A stretch of 37,457 nt of DNA from assembly GCA_011176545.1 (NCBI GenBank), contig DUEN01000013.1:1-37457 (forward strand), written 5' to 3'. The notes under the pieces were generated by a model. That model saw only the letters and a list, made by a program, of their open reading frames with translations. It was not told the origin of the DNA and did no database searches. This stretch comes from Caldilineae bacterium. GTDB lineage: Bacteria; Chloroflexota; Anaerolineae; DUEN01. Shown piece by piece: positions 8,028-16,793 of the stretch (position 1 is its first letter; the number at the start of each line of letters is the position of its first letter). Made by a program: the position numbers and the translations under genes.

Positions 8028-8056
8028 ATTGTACTACACCTCGTATACCCTGTCAA
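8028..8056 (-). promoter_or_regulatory. Consensus sigma-70 promoter for operon I
   Basis: On the minus strand, TTGACA (8056-8051) is followed after exactly 17 bases by TACAAT (8033-8028). Transcription would start near 8021 and give a 43-base leader before the GntR start at 7978. Confidence 0.85.
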
Positions 8057-8133
8057 AACCATGCAATGGGAGGCGACGATCTCCGGGATGGCCCTGGATG
8101 CGAACAGAAGGTGAGCCAAGGAGAGATCAGTGG

Positions 8134-9153
8134 TTATCGTCCGTGGTTGATGGGCTCGGTCACCATCCCGTCACTGGCCACTGGCTCCACCAACCCTAGC
8201 AATCGCATCGCCGTTATGTGATCCGTAACCAGCACTTTGAGATATCCTCCCAGGAGGGCGCCGCGAATCACCGCCTCCTTTTCCGGTCCTCCCGCAACAC
8301 CCACCACGCATTTGATTCGCTTCAGCTGGTCTAATGTGATGCCGATCACCCGATTGTCGAGATCGGAACGGATCGGCTCCCCTTCCGCGTTGATGAACCG
8401 CAGGGCGATGTCTCCGACCGCTCCTCTGCGTCGTAGCTCCTGCAGCTCCTCCTGAGTCAGGATGGAGCCGTCGCGCATGACCACGGAGGTGGGCGTGGGA
8501 GAGCCGATGCCGACGAACGCCACGTTCACCCGATCGATCATTTCGAACGCCCGTTGCACGTGGCTGTCGGATAGGATCGCCTCCTTAGCCTGCAGGCTGT
8601 CCACGATGCCAGGTGCCGGGAGTAATGTGAGCCCAGCTCCCAATAAGCGGGCCAACCTACGACATAGCTCGGTCGCGTGTACTTCAGATTCCGGTGGGCC
8701 TAGTCCCCCTAGGAGCTGGACGACGTGGACATCCCTGAGCGCCAGCGGTTGTAAAGCCGCCACCATGGAGTGCAACGTCGTCCCCCAAGTGACGCCGATG
8801 ACGTCGCCGTCTCGCAGCATGCGCTGCAGATATTCGGCGGCCGCGATGCCTACCTCCCGCGTCGTAATCTCCTGCGAGGTAGGATCCGGAGTCTCGGTGA
8901 TCACCACCTCTCGCAAGCCGAACTTCTGCTCCAACTGGTATTCCAGATCGGGATAGATGCCGGATGGCGATCGAACGGTGATCTGAACGATCCCCTCATC
9001 GCGGGCCTGCTTTAGCAGCCTGGACACTTTCGGTCGAGAAAGGTGCAGCTTGTCCGCGATCTGTTGTTGTGTCAGGAATTGCTCGTAATAGAGCTTGCTC
9101 ACTTTGCTCAACAGCCGAACGTCTCTGCGTTGTCGTTGTCCACGTCTGGGCAT
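8134..9153 (-). CDS. SorC-family sugar-binding transcriptional regulator
   Basis: Transcription factor, 339 residues. The N-terminal helix-turn-helix is at about 15-52 (YYEQFLTQQQIADKLHLSRPKVSRLL), followed by the SorC/DeoR effector domain. That domain shows the family blocks GVTWGTTL, QLLGG, VGIGSP, GVAGGPEKEAVIRGAL and VTDHITAMRLL; it binds a phosphorylated sugar. The frame is open to 9276, but the ATG at 9153 has a GAGG ribosome site and avoids overlap with the SIS gene, which ends 8 bases upstream. It is the last gene of the 15-kb operon II, so it is probably produced together with the pathway it controls. Its likely target is the palindrome at 23610-23631, inferred from position and half-site style. 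Confidence 0.92.
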   Translation of the reverse strand: MPRRGQRQRRDVRLLSKVSKLYYEQFLTQQQIADKLHLSRPKVSRLLKQARDEGIVQITVRSPSGIYPDLEYQLEQKFGLREVVITETPDPTSQEITTREVGIAAAEYLQRMLRDGDVIGVTWGTTLHSMVAALQPLALRDVHVVQLLGGLGPPESEVHATELCRRLARLLGAGLTLLPAPGIVDSLQAKEAILSDSHVQRAFEMIDRVNVAFVGIGSPTPTSVVMRDGSILTQEELQELRRRGAVGDIALRFINAEGEPIRSDLDNRVIGITLDQLKRIKCVVGVAGGPEKEAVIRGALLGGYLKVLVTDHITAMRLLGLVEPVASDGMVTEPINHGR

Positions 9154-9161
9154 CTTCGTCC

Positions 9162-9776
9162 TCACATCGTATCGGAAATCCGCATCTTGCCGACGGCGCC
9201 GCCCGGGTGGGTCATGTGGAACGCCTGGGGTGAATACCCCCGCAGCTCCAGCAGCAGCACGCACAGCGCGTCGCATGCCGCGCCGTTGACCAAGGAGCTG
9301 CCCGTGGCGATCATCCCATAGGGGTCGATGCCCGCGGATGCCTTGACGCGGAATACGGCATCGCTCTTGCGGCCTAGCGTCGAGCCCGGGCGCTCCGTCT
9401 GGGCGATGACCTTCGCTCCCCGGGCGTGAGCGATGTCGGCCAGTGTGTTCACCTCCTCGCTCTCACCGCCTTTGGAGATGATGAAGAGCACATCGCCGGC
9501 TGTGATCGCGCCAGACCCGCCATGCAGGCTGTCGCCGGCATCGATGCACAGGGCCGGGGTGCCGCAGCAAGAGAGGAGATGGGCAAATCGCTGCGCCATC
9601 GCATGGGACGTGCCCATGCCCGCCACCAACACGTGCCCTCGACAGTTTAACAGAAGCTCAACCACATCCGCCAGGCTTTCATCGAACTGATCGCATAAGG
9701 CCTGGATGGCTTCCGCCTCCCGCCTCACCACTTCTCTGGCCCAGGCGACCATCTCCTCCCTCGAATACTTCACCAT
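9162..9776 (-). CDS. SIS-domain phosphosugar isomerase, KdsD/GutQ-like without CBS domains
   Basis: Predicted aldose-ketose isomerase for a sugar phosphate, 204 residues, a single SIS domain at about 35-170. Resemblance is to arabinose-5-phosphate isomerases (KdsD, GutQ): GHVLVAGMGTSHAMA, SKGGESEE for the phosphate, His85 in GDSLHGG and His190 in the C-terminal THPGGAVGK, both at the positions of the His residues important in KdsD. The two C-terminal CBS domains of KdsD are absent, so the protein ends right after the THPGG motif. It lies 8 bases before the SorC gene and 55 after the isomerase. Given the operon it probably isomerises a catabolic intermediate, not a lipopolysaccharide precursor. 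Confidence 0.85.
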   Translation of the reverse strand: MVKYSREEMVAWAREVVRREAEAIQALCDQFDESLADVVELLLNCRGHVLVAGMGTSHAMAQRFAHLLSCCGTPALCIDAGDSLHGGSGAITAGDVLFIISKGGESEEVNTLADIAHARGAKVIAQTERPGSTLGRKSDAVFRVKASAGIDPYGMIATGSSLVNGAACDALCVLLLELRGYSPQAFHMTHPGGAVGKMRISDTM

Positions 9777-9791
9777 CTGTGCTCCACCTTT

Positions 9792-9826
9792 CGCTCCACG
9801 CTCCCCGCTCCCCGTCCCGCGCTCCC
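9792..9826. repeat. Heptamer tandem repeat, CGCTCCC type
   Basis: Five consecutive 7-base units: CGCTCCA, CGCTCCC, CGCTCCC, CGTCCCG, CGCTCCC. They fill most of the gap between the FucI-like gene and the SIS gene. Confidence 0.65.
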
Positions 9827-9831
9827 CGCCA

Positions 9832-11247
9832 CTATCCCTTATGGTAGTACACTTCCCATCCGAAGTACGTCTCGAACGCCTCGGCCAGGATGGCCGCTGA
9901 GTGCGACGGGTTCATGGCGACGTGGTGCTCGAAGCCGTTCTTGCAGATGTGCTGCAGGAGCTTCTGCAGGCCCGGTACTTCCACCACAGCGCGGCTGCCG
10001 AAGGTGTCCAGCGGATCGTCGGTGAACGTGCCGTCGCCCACATAGGTGCGGATCACGCCATTCCGATCGTCCGTGGTGATCCGGGCGAAGCTCATCGGGC
10101 CGGCGGGCACGCGGCCTGCGATCGCGCCATATGTGTTCTCCTTCCCCAGCGTCGTGGCCAGCACATCGGCGTAGGCCATCTTCGCCTCTGGGAAGAAGCT
10201 CCGGGCCCAGTTGCCGCAGTGGAACAGGACGCACTTATTCGGGTCGCCGCCGTAGTTGTTGTTCCAGTCCACCAGCGCGCTCGGCTTGCCAGAAGCCAAC
10301 TGCAGCGCATACATGGACGCCACGCCGGTGATATCCACCTCGCAGGCGCTGGGCATCAGTTTCTCGCTCATCATGCTCATGAGCGTGCATACGTTGACCC
10401 CATAATTCTGCTGTACCGAGGTCCAGCACTGGATGGCGGTCGCGTCGAGATCATTGGCAGCCATCCAGTCATCGATGACGATGCCCAGCTTGGCCATCTT
10501 GACCAGCGCGACCGAGGGCACCCCCTCGGTCGGAAGATACTCCTGGATCTCCTCCAGGCGCTGTTTCACCTTCGGGTCGTCGTCGGCCAGCTTATCGGCC
10601 GCGCCGAACACCTCGGAAAGATCGATGGTACTGACGGTGATGCCATAGGCCTGAAGCAACTTCTCGCTGAAACGAACGGTATTGAAGGCGTTGGGACGCG
10701 CGCCCACGGCACCCAGCCGGGCGTTTCGCAGCCCTTTCACCACGCGGCAGACGCCCACGAACTTCTGCAGATCGGCCTTGAACTCGTCGCTGGTCGGGTA
10801 CACCGTATGCAGCTCGGTCAGCGTGAACGGGAAACCGTATTGGCGAAGGTTGTTGCATACGGAGATCTTGCCACAGAAGGCATCTCGACGTCGCTCCACA
10901 TGGAACCCGTCCAGGTCATCGGGATAGGCCTGGACCAGGATGGGCACGTCGAGGCCGGACAGCTTGATTGTGTCCGCCACGCCTTTCTCGTCGCCGAAGT
11001 TGGGCAGCACGACCAGGATGCCATCGATCTTGTCCTGGTTCGCCTTGAACAGCGCGGCGCACTTCTTGGCATCCTCCCAGGTCTCCACGCCACCCAGCTT
11101 GGTGTCCGTCTCGCTCAGGATCACGGCATCAATGCTCATCTCGCTCAGGACTTTCAATATGTCCTGCCTCGCCTCGGTGACCAGCACGTCAGGGAAAAAG
11201 TCCCGGTTGCCGATGATAACGCCTAGTGTGATCTTTCCCTGCTTCAT
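9832..11247 (-). CDS. L-fucose/L-arabinose isomerase-family protein
   Basis: Predicted aldose-ketose isomerase (COG2407, FucI/AraA superfamily), 471 residues. The N-terminal Rossmann-like half opens [14 protein letters not shown]; the C-terminal half carries the active-site region with Glu303 (ACEVDITG), Asp327 ([10 protein letters not shown]), His343 (FHCGN) and His441/442 ([12 protein letters not shown]). These fit the Glu, Asp and His manganese ligands of FucI. It is shorter than E. coli FucI (about 590). The start at 11247 has an AAGGAGCGGAG ribosome site. Its product, a ketose, is a plausible substrate for the FGGY kinase at the head of the operon. The actual sugar cannot be told from sequence alone. 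Confidence 0.88.
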   Translation of the reverse strand: MKQGKITLGVIIGNRDFFPDVLVTEARQDILKVLSEMSIDAVILSETDTKLGGVETWEDAKKCAALFKANQDKIDGILVVLPNFGDEKGVADTIKLSGLDVPILVQAYPDDLDGFHVERRRDAFCGKISVCNNLRQYGFPFTLTELHTVYPTSDEFKADLQKFVGVCRVVKGLRNARLGAVGARPNAFNTVRFSEKLLQAYGITVSTIDLSEVFGAADKLADDDPKVKQRLEEIQEYLPTEGVPSVALVKMAKLGIVIDDWMAANDLDATAIQCWTSVQQNYGVNVCTLMSMMSEKLMPSACEVDITGVASMYALQLASGKPSALVDWNNNYGGDPNKCVLFHCGNWARSFFPEAKMAYADVLATTLGKENTYGAIAGRVPAGPMSFARITTDDRNGVIRTYVGDGTFTDDPLDTFGSRAVVEVPGLQKLLQHICKNGFEHHVAMNPSHSAAILAEAFETYFGWEVYYHKG

Positions 11248-11269
11248 CTTCTCCGCTCCTTTCAGGAAA

Positions 11270-11304
11270 GTTAGCTGTCAGCTATCTGCTACCGGCTGTC
11301 GGCT
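11270..11304. repeat. Heptamer tandem repeat, RTCNGCT type, crossing a stop codon
   Basis: Five 7-base units in exact register: GTTAGCT, GTCAGCT, ATCTGCT, ACCGGCT, GTCGGCT. The array covers the last codons and stop (11289-11291) of the glycosidase-like gene, so it contributes that protein's final residues. Confidence 0.65.
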
Positions 11305-12896
11305 ACTAATACCCAGTCCCAAGGATGCCCTTGTTCGTCCTGGCCCGGCGGGGCGACGAAGCGCCGTCGGCCATCGGCTTCAGACATGCCTGCCGCCTGC
11401 AGATCGCCCGTCCTGGGGTCGAACCACCGCGCCTGGTACCGCTTACCTGTGGGCAGTGTGAGCTCAACCGCGCCGCCCACGGGCAGATAGGCCGCGACCA
11501 CTTCCCGATCCTCTGTCGCCAGCGCCAATGGGCGACGGCCCGGCGCGTACGCGCCTGGGGCGATCAACTCCGGCGCAGGGCGCATCCTGTGGAACGGCAC
11601 CATCTCGGTGAAGAAGCGGCGCAGGTGGAGCAGGTAGGCCAGCCCCGGCTGATCTCGATCCAGGACGGCGAAAGGCCCCCACGAGTTCTCGAAGCCATGA
11701 ATGATCCCCAAGGCGCAGAAGGCGCCGCGCCAGGCGCCTCGTCGCGTGTGCTCCGGGTCGCAGAACTCGTGATAGGGGAATCCGAGCGGCAGCTCCGGGT
11801 TCCGTTCATAGCCGTACTCGGCGAACACGGCCGAGCCCCACCAGCCCGCCAGGCTGCGTTCGATCTGTTCCTCGATCCCCGCCGCCAGCCAGCCGTTCTC
11901 CCTGTCCCGCGTCCCCCACTCCTGGAACAAGATGGCATCGATCGCGCCGGGGTCGGCGGCGAAGCGACGAGCGAAGACCGGCTCCCGTGGGCCGTTATGC
12001 ACCGAGACGATGTGCCCATGCTGGGCGACGCCCTTCACCCAGCGGCCCATGCGCATGGCCCAACGGTCGGCCACCGGCTTGTAGTGCCAGTTGCCGTTGG
12101 GGTAATACTCATACTCGTTCATCAACGTCCAGAAGTAGACGCAATTGAAGGCGTCATAGCGGGCGATGAGATAGCGCATCCACAGCTCTTCCCACTCGGG
12201 GACGAAGATGTTTCGGCTGTTGAAAGGGAACTCGAACCCCCAGGCTTCCATGATCATCTCGAAGCCCAGGCCCAGCTCCTCCGCCTGACGCACCACCTGA
12301 TCCACCGTGTGGAAGTAGTCGAGGTTGAAGCGATCGAAGCGCGGCGATTGCTCGCTGCCGCCCCATGGCCAGGTGCGGCGGGTCTGCCAGTCGCTGTAGC
12401 CGTCGGGCGGGTGGAAGGGGCTGACCGGGACGCGCACGCGCAGGAGATTGAAGCCCTGTTCGGCGCGTCGTCGTAGGAATGAATCGACATCCAGGCCGCA
12501 GTGGGCCATGCCGAACAGGTTGTACGTGGTATCCCCCAGGATGAAGGCCGGCTCGCCCGATTCGTAGTGGAAGCCCCAGGCGTGGCCGGGGGTGGCTTTG
12601 AGGAATCCCCGCGCCTCCCGCGGCGTCACCTCGAATTCACCTTCTCGATGGAGATCAGGATCCTCCGGATACGCGGCAATGCGATACGTCCACCGCCCCA
12701 CCTCATTCGGGTTGAAGCGCACCCGCCAGGTGTGCTCCCCATCGTAGAAACCGGGGATCGTGAACGTCCGGCCGGACGGAGCGGTAAAGGTGGCGTCCAC
12801 CCTCACATCGGTGAACGGGTTCTCGTATGCGCGCTCGCTTTGCACCGTCCATTCGTGCACGCTGCGATAGGGGACCTTCTCCAGATGCTCACCCAT
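11289..12896 (-). CDS. DUF5060/DUF4038-type glycoside hydrolase
   Basis: Predicted glycosidase, 535 residues. The first ~95 residues form a DUF5060-like beta-sandwich (WTVQSERAYENPFTDV...FYDGEHTWRVRFNPNEVGRWTY, quoted as separated landmarks). Residues about 100-440 form a DUF4038-type TIM barrel, opening FILGDTTYNLFG. Glu261 in WTLMNEYEY sits where retaining enzymes of this clan have the acid/base, and Glu360 in FAEYGYE is a candidate nucleophile. A short beta domain follows. No signal peptide is seen, so it should act in the cytoplasm on an imported oligosaccharide or glycoside. DUF4038 proteins include the GH140 apiosidases, but that substrate is not shown here. The gap before the next gene is 41 bases, and the ribosome site is AAGGGAG. 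Confidence 0.85.
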   Translation of the reverse strand: MGEHLEKVPYRSVHEWTVQSERAYENPFTDVRVDATFTAPSGRTFTIPGFYDGEHTWRVRFNPNEVGRWTYRIAAYPEDPDLHREGEFEVTPREARGFLKATPGHAWGFHYESGEPAFILGDTTYNLFGMAHCGLDVDSFLRRRAEQGFNLLRVRVPVSPFHPPDGYSDWQTRRTWPWGGSEQSPRFDRFNLDYFHTVDQVVRQAEELGLGFEMIMEAWGFEFPFNSRNIFVPEWEELWMRYLIARYDAFNCVYFWTLMNEYEYYPNGNWHYKPVADRWAMRMGRWVKGVAQHGHIVSVHNGPREPVFARRFAADPGAIDAILFQEWGTRDRENGWLAAGIEEQIERSLAGWWGSAVFAEYGYERNPELPLGFPYHEFCDPEHTRRGAWRGAFCALGIIHGFENSWGPFAVLDRDQPGLAYLLHLRRFFTEMVPFHRMRPAPELIAPGAYAPGRRPLALATEDREVVAAYLPVGGAVELTLPTGKRYQARWFDPRTGDLQAAGMSEADGRRRFVAPPGQDEQGHPWDWVLVADSR

Positions 12897-12985
12897 CGGC
12901 TCGCTCCCTTTGGAGGACTACCGCCTTGTCAACCGTGATCGGAAGCATACCCTTTGAATGCTCGCTCTCCCGCCCGGCTGCAAGG

Positions 12986-14056
12986 TCAGAGCTCGACTCC
13001 CAGCAGATGGGTTGCGATCTCACGCAGCTTCTCATCGGGGCCCACGTATAGCCAGAGGACCAACGAATCCGTCGCAGAAGATCGACCGCTCGGCCCGCCG
13101 ATGGTCTGCCCCTGGCATTCCATCTCGCCGAAGCCACCAAAGTCGCCGCCATCGTTATACACATGGATCGAAAAGCCACGACAACCAGGCCGATCCGGCG
13201 GCTCCTCCGGGTACGGCGCCGAGGGATTATTCCAAAAGTTGCGAATGACCAGGTAGCCCCGTCCGTCGTCCAGATGGCTGAAGTATGCCAGGCGTCCAAA
13301 CACGTGGGCCGCCTTGTATCCGACCTTGTAACGCCGATCTCCGGTGATCTTCAGCCGGACGTGATCCGCGTGAATCGTCTGCAGGCTCTCATCGATGGGT
13401 TCGAAATAGTCCGCGTACTCCACACAGGGCGACGCCGGGATCACCAGCTCGCCGCCGGGATTCAGTTGGATCAGCGCCCACGCCGCGCTCATGATGTCAT
13501 CCGACTGACGCTCGGAGAGGGTCACGATCTGCTCATAGCCCGCGTAGACGACCCCATCGATGAGCTCGCGGTAGCCGCTCACCTCCCGCAGAGGATCGGG
13601 GACCGATCGGATCAGTCGTTCTAGATGAAGCTCCTTGCGCCCGGTGGCCAGGTTGAAGGCCTTAAGCTCCATGTCCTGTCGTAGTCGCCACACCTCCGGC
13701 CGAGGCTGATCCAGCACATATTGCCCCGGGTCCACCTGCTCTGGCAGGCTGAGACTCCCCCAGAAGTCTCCTCGATCGCGTACGTGGTACTGGATCTCGG
13801 GGGCGATCCAAATGCGCTCGCCTCCCAGATTCCAGTCGCCGGAGTCCAGGAAAGCCTGAAACGCGTCCGGCGCGGCGAATGCCGGGTTGATCCAGAAGAT
13901 GCTCTCTCCCTCTTCGCCCAGGAACGGGCCGAGGATCCGTCCGCCGCGTTGGGAAATGATCACACGGACGCCGTTCTGCAGCGCAAGCACCCCATGCGGG
14001 ATGTCGCTCTCCGTCAACCTGGCGATGACCTGCGAATAGGTGATCCCCCTTCCCAT
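12986..14056 (-). CDS. Unknown protein, possible aldose-epimerase-like beta-sandwich
   Basis: 356 residues, no signal peptide or membrane segment. I do not recognise the family with certainty. The opening GVLALQNGVRVIISQRGGRILGPFL and the later ESIFWINP and GGERIWIAPE blocks resemble galactose-mutarotase-like proteins of unknown function (DUF6786/DUF4380 style). There are many aromatic residues (DWNLGGERIW, GDFWGSL, RNFWNNP), as in sugar-binding beta-sandwiches. A glycine-rich DGGDFGGFGEMEC segment and a hydrophobic LVLWLYVG near the end are also notable. It sits between the binding protein and the glycosidase, so it may bind or epimerise the imported sugar. The ribosome site for the ATG at 14056 is weak (GGGATGGG). 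Confidence 0.75.
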   Translation of the reverse strand: MGRGITYSQVIARLTESDIPHGVLALQNGVRVIISQRGGRILGPFLGEEGESIFWINPAFAAPDAFQAFLDSGDWNLGGERIWIAPEIQYHVRDRGDFWGSLSLPEQVDPGQYVLDQPRPEVWRLRQDMELKAFNLATGRKELHLERLIRSVPDPLREVSGYRELIDGVVYAGYEQIVTLSERQSDDIMSAAWALIQLNPGGELVIPASPCVEYADYFEPIDESLQTIHADHVRLKITGDRRYKVGYKAAHVFGRLAYFSHLDDGRGYLVIRNFWNNPSAPYPEEPPDRPGCRGFSIHVYNDGGDFGGFGEMECQGQTIGGPSGRSSATDSLVLWLYVGPDEKLREIATHLLGVEL

Positions 14057-14133
14057 TTATCGCCCATCCCGTCCGCTTGCCTCTTAAGCATAATGGCTCT
14101 ACAATCTCGTGAGGGGTCTTCCCCTCGTGTTGG

Positions 14134-14192
14134 GGGGACGGGGCAAGGGCGGCAAGATGCATGCCCCACAACCGTCCCTTGTCCCCGTCCCT
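14134..14192. repeat. Hairpin after the cassette II binding-protein gene
   Basis: GGGACGGGGCAAGGG (14135-14149) pairs with CCCTTGTCCCCGTCCC (14176-14191), with one bulged T at 14182. A smaller stem, GAGGGG/CCCCTC with a 4-base loop, lies at 14111-14126. There is no T-run, so it looks like an RNA-stabilising or processing hairpin, not a simple terminator. Confidence 0.6.
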
Positions 14193-14229
14193 CGGCCCAG
14201 GAGCGCGCTCCTCTCTGGGTAGGCCGCGC

Positions 14230-15747
14230 TTACACGCCGGCGATCTTCAACCCCGCCTTCTTGTAGCGAGATCTCACCTCGGCCCAGTATCGCTTCTGCA
14301 GCTCCCGCCCCCAGCGATCGGTGATCTCGTTCCAGCGGTCGGCCACGTCCTGCATAACCTTGTTGGCGTCGGTCTCGCGGCCGGTCAGGAAGCTGTGCAG
14401 GCCGCCCTGCAACACGTCCATGTACTCGCTGGTGCCGGGTAGCTGCATCTCCGGGAAGCCGTTGCTCAACACCTGCTTCGCCACGTTCAGGTACTCGGCC
14501 GACGGCGACAAGACCTTGAACACGGCCGGGTCGTAGTCCGTCTTCAGGAACATGTCGCTGCCGGACTGCGGGTCGTCCATGGACAGGACGCGGCGCTCAG
14601 GCGTCAGCAGGACCTTGAACACCTGGAAGCAGGCGTCGGGATATTCGCTGAACTTGCTAATGCCCACGACGCGGCCGTAGAACATCGAGTTGAAGTTGCG
14701 GTAGACGCCATTGACCTCGTAGCCGGGCCACAGCGCGAAGCCGAACTTCTGATACTTCTCCACGGAGCCGCTCTGGGCGAACCAGGACTTCTCCGACATG
14801 CCCAGGCGCCCGAGGTCCATGTACCACAGGACCAGCGCCACGTCGTTGGCGAAGACCGTCTCCATCGTCTCGCCCCAGGAGAGCGAGATGGAGTTCTCCG
14901 GCGCGTAATCCAGCAGGTACTTCAGATCGGTCAACGCCCGGGCGCCAGCGCCGCCCTCATTGATCATCGGGTTCATGTCGGCGTCGAACCAGTTCCCACC
15001 GGCCGAGGCCATCATGGGCGCCCATTGCTGCTCGATGAAGGCCCGATCCCAGGTGCTCGTCTGGAACCCATAGCCAGGCTTCCCGGTGTCGCCCCACTCC
15101 CAGCCGGTGAAGAACTCGGCGATGTCCATGAACTGCTCCCAGGTGCGCGGCACGGCGAGGTCGTAACCGTATTTCTCCTTGAACTTCTTCTGATAGTCGG
15201 GGTTCTCCAGGGCGTCCTTCCGGTAGTACAGCATGGCCACGTCCCCGTCCACCGGCACGGCGATGGTCTGCCCACCCCACTGGGTATACAGGATGCGGTA
15301 AGTGTCCACGATGTTGTCAAACAGGGGCTGGGCATTGTACTTGACGATCAGGTCGTCCAGGGGACGCAGGTAGCCGGTGGCCAGCTCGCCGTTGTAGCGC
15401 GGGAAGTGCATAACGATGTCGTAGGTCCCCCCGCCAGCGCGCCAGTCCTTCAGCGATTCCTGCTGGGAGATGTCGGACGGCGATTCGTGGATCTTGAAGG
15501 TGATCCCGTATTTCTCCTTGATATATTCCTCCTGTTTGGCGATGATCGGGATGATCTCGCCAGGATGCCACAGGAGGTTCAAGGTGACGCCGTCGAAGCG
15601 CGGCTCCTCCGCAACCGGGGTGACCTCGACCACCTTCTCGATGACGACTGGAGTCGCCGGTGCGGGGGCGCATCCGGCCAGTATGCCACCACCGATTACG
15701 GCTGCTCCCTTCAGGAAATCGCGCCGTGTAAACCGCCTGCTCAACAT
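14230..15747 (-). CDS. Extracellular sugar-binding lipoprotein, family 1 (cassette II)
   Basis: Binding protein for importer II, 505 residues. MLSRRFTRRDFLKG is a Tat signal, ILAGC ends the hydrophobic core and Cys26 is the lipid anchor. The linker contains VIEKVVEVTP, a style common in Chloroflexota. The mature protein opens VTLNLLWHPGEIIPIIAKQ and carries the family 1 features TYDIVMHFPRYNGE and VPVDGDVAMLYYRKD, where the second lobe begins. The start has an AAAGGAGG ribosome site 8 bases upstream. Unlike the other cassettes, it follows its permease genes (164-base gap) and is followed by catabolic genes. The extra basic pair R4-R5 gives two possible twin-arginine motifs. Confidence 0.93.
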   Translation of the reverse strand: MLSRRFTRRDFLKGAAVIGGGILAGCAPAPATPVVIEKVVEVTPVAEEPRFDGVTLNLLWHPGEIIPIIAKQEEYIKEKYGITFKIHESPSDISQQESLKDWRAGGGTYDIVMHFPRYNGELATGYLRPLDDLIVKYNAQPLFDNIVDTYRILYTQWGGQTIAVPVDGDVAMLYYRKDALENPDYQKKFKEKYGYDLAVPRTWEQFMDIAEFFTGWEWGDTGKPGYGFQTSTWDRAFIEQQWAPMMASAGGNWFDADMNPMINEGGAGARALTDLKYLLDYAPENSISLSWGETMETVFANDVALVLWYMDLGRLGMSEKSWFAQSGSVEKYQKFGFALWPGYEVNGVYRNFNSMFYGRVVGISKFSEYPDACFQVFKVLLTPERRVLSMDDPQSGSDMFLKTDYDPAVFKVLSPSAEYLNVAKQVLSNGFPEMQLPGTSEYMDVLQGGLHSFLTGRETDANKVMQDVADRWNEITDRWGRELQKRYWAEVRSRYKKAGLKIAGV

Positions 15748-15911
15748 CCTTATCCCTCCTTTCGCTGAGATCGCGAGGAACGAGATGGCTTACAGCTCGC
15801 GAAATGACGTTTGAAGCCGCGGTCCACTGTGCTGACGACCTCGTGCCGCTCTGCTCTTCGCCGCTCTCACCCCCCTTCTCCGGCGTTAAGGCGGCGGGCT
15901 CACCGTGGGGG

Positions 15912-16793
15912 CTACCACGCCTCGAATTCCTCGGTCCCGGCCGCCTGAATGTACAGCGTCGCGATGATGGAGAGCATGATGAGAACAAGCACCGATAGCA
16001 TACTGGCGCGCCCCAGATCGAAGTACTGGAAGCCAAGCTTGAACAGGAAAATGCCCAGCAGGACCGTCTCGTTCCCGGGGCCGCCCATGGTGATGAACCA
16101 CGGCACCTCGTACAGCCGGGTGACCTCGATGATCATCAGCAGGCCGGCGATGAAGAAGTAAGGCCGCAACAAAGGCAAGGTGACATAACGCAACTTCTGC
16201 CAGGCGCCGGCCCCATCCACGACTGCTGCCTCGACGAGCTCGTCGGGGATGGAGACCAACCCGCCGAGGAAGATGATGCCCACGAAAGGCGTCCATTCCC
16301 ACACCGTCGCGATGATGATAGAGATGAGGGCCCAAGGCATGGCGACCGGCCATTGGATCTGGGTAGATACACCAAACCAGCGCTCTAAGATCGCGTTAAT
16401 GGGGCCAAAGCGCGGGCTGAAGAGCATCCACCATGTAACCCCCACGACGATCGGCGCCAGCGCGGAGGGGATCAGCAGCAGGCTCGACAGCGGCCCCCGC
16501 CAGGTGATCCGGATCTGGCTCAGGGCCTGAGCCAGGATGAAGCCCAGCAACATCTGCAAAGGCACCGCGGTGACGAGCACGATCGCCGTCGCCTGGATCG
16601 AGGTGAGGAACTGCTGATCCTTGAGTAGGTCACGGAGGTTGCCCAACCCGTAGAAGTAGGATGGCATGGCCGGGTTGGGCGGTTGACGATATAGGGATGC
16701 GTATAAGGCGAAGAAGAGCGGTCCCAACCCCACCGCCAATAGCAGGATCACCGAGGGAGCCACCAACAGCCTGCCGAAATTCTGTCGCGTCAT
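15912..16793 (-). CDS. CUT1 sugar ABC transporter permease, MalF-like (cassette II)
   Basis: Membrane subunit, 293 residues, with six probable membrane segments, the first at about 8-30 (LLVAPSVILLLAVGLGPLFF). The EAA loop DELVEAAVVDGAGAWQK...TLPLL lies near 184-208. The ITMGGPGNET motif that precedes the last segments in MalF/UgpA proteins is present. Its ATG overlaps the stop of the MalG-like gene (ATGA), so the two are coupled. In this cassette the order is MalG, MalF, binding protein, the reverse of the other minus-strand cassettes. Confidence 0.93.
   Translation of the reverse strand: MTRQNFGRLLVAPSVILLLAVGLGPLFFALYASLYRQPPNPAMPSYFYGLGNLRDLLKDQQFLTSIQATAIVLVTAVPLQMLLGFILAQALSQIRITWRGPLSSLLLIPSALAPIVVGVTWWMLFSPRFGPINAILERWFGVSTQIQWPVAMPWALISIIIATVWEWTPFVGIIFLGGLVSIPDELVEAAVVDGAGAWQKLRYVTLPLLRPYFFIAGLLMIIEVTRLYEVPWFITMGGPGNETVLLGIFLFKLGFQYFDLGRASMLSVLVLIMLSIIATLYIQAAGTEEFEAW

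Noticed and set aside
9901..11226. 441-residue plus-strand frame
   Set aside because: Antisense to the FucI-like isomerase gene, whose active-site residues are all present.
11325..12476. 383-residue plus-strand frame
   Set aside because: Antisense to the DUF5060/DUF4038-type gene and without any motif.
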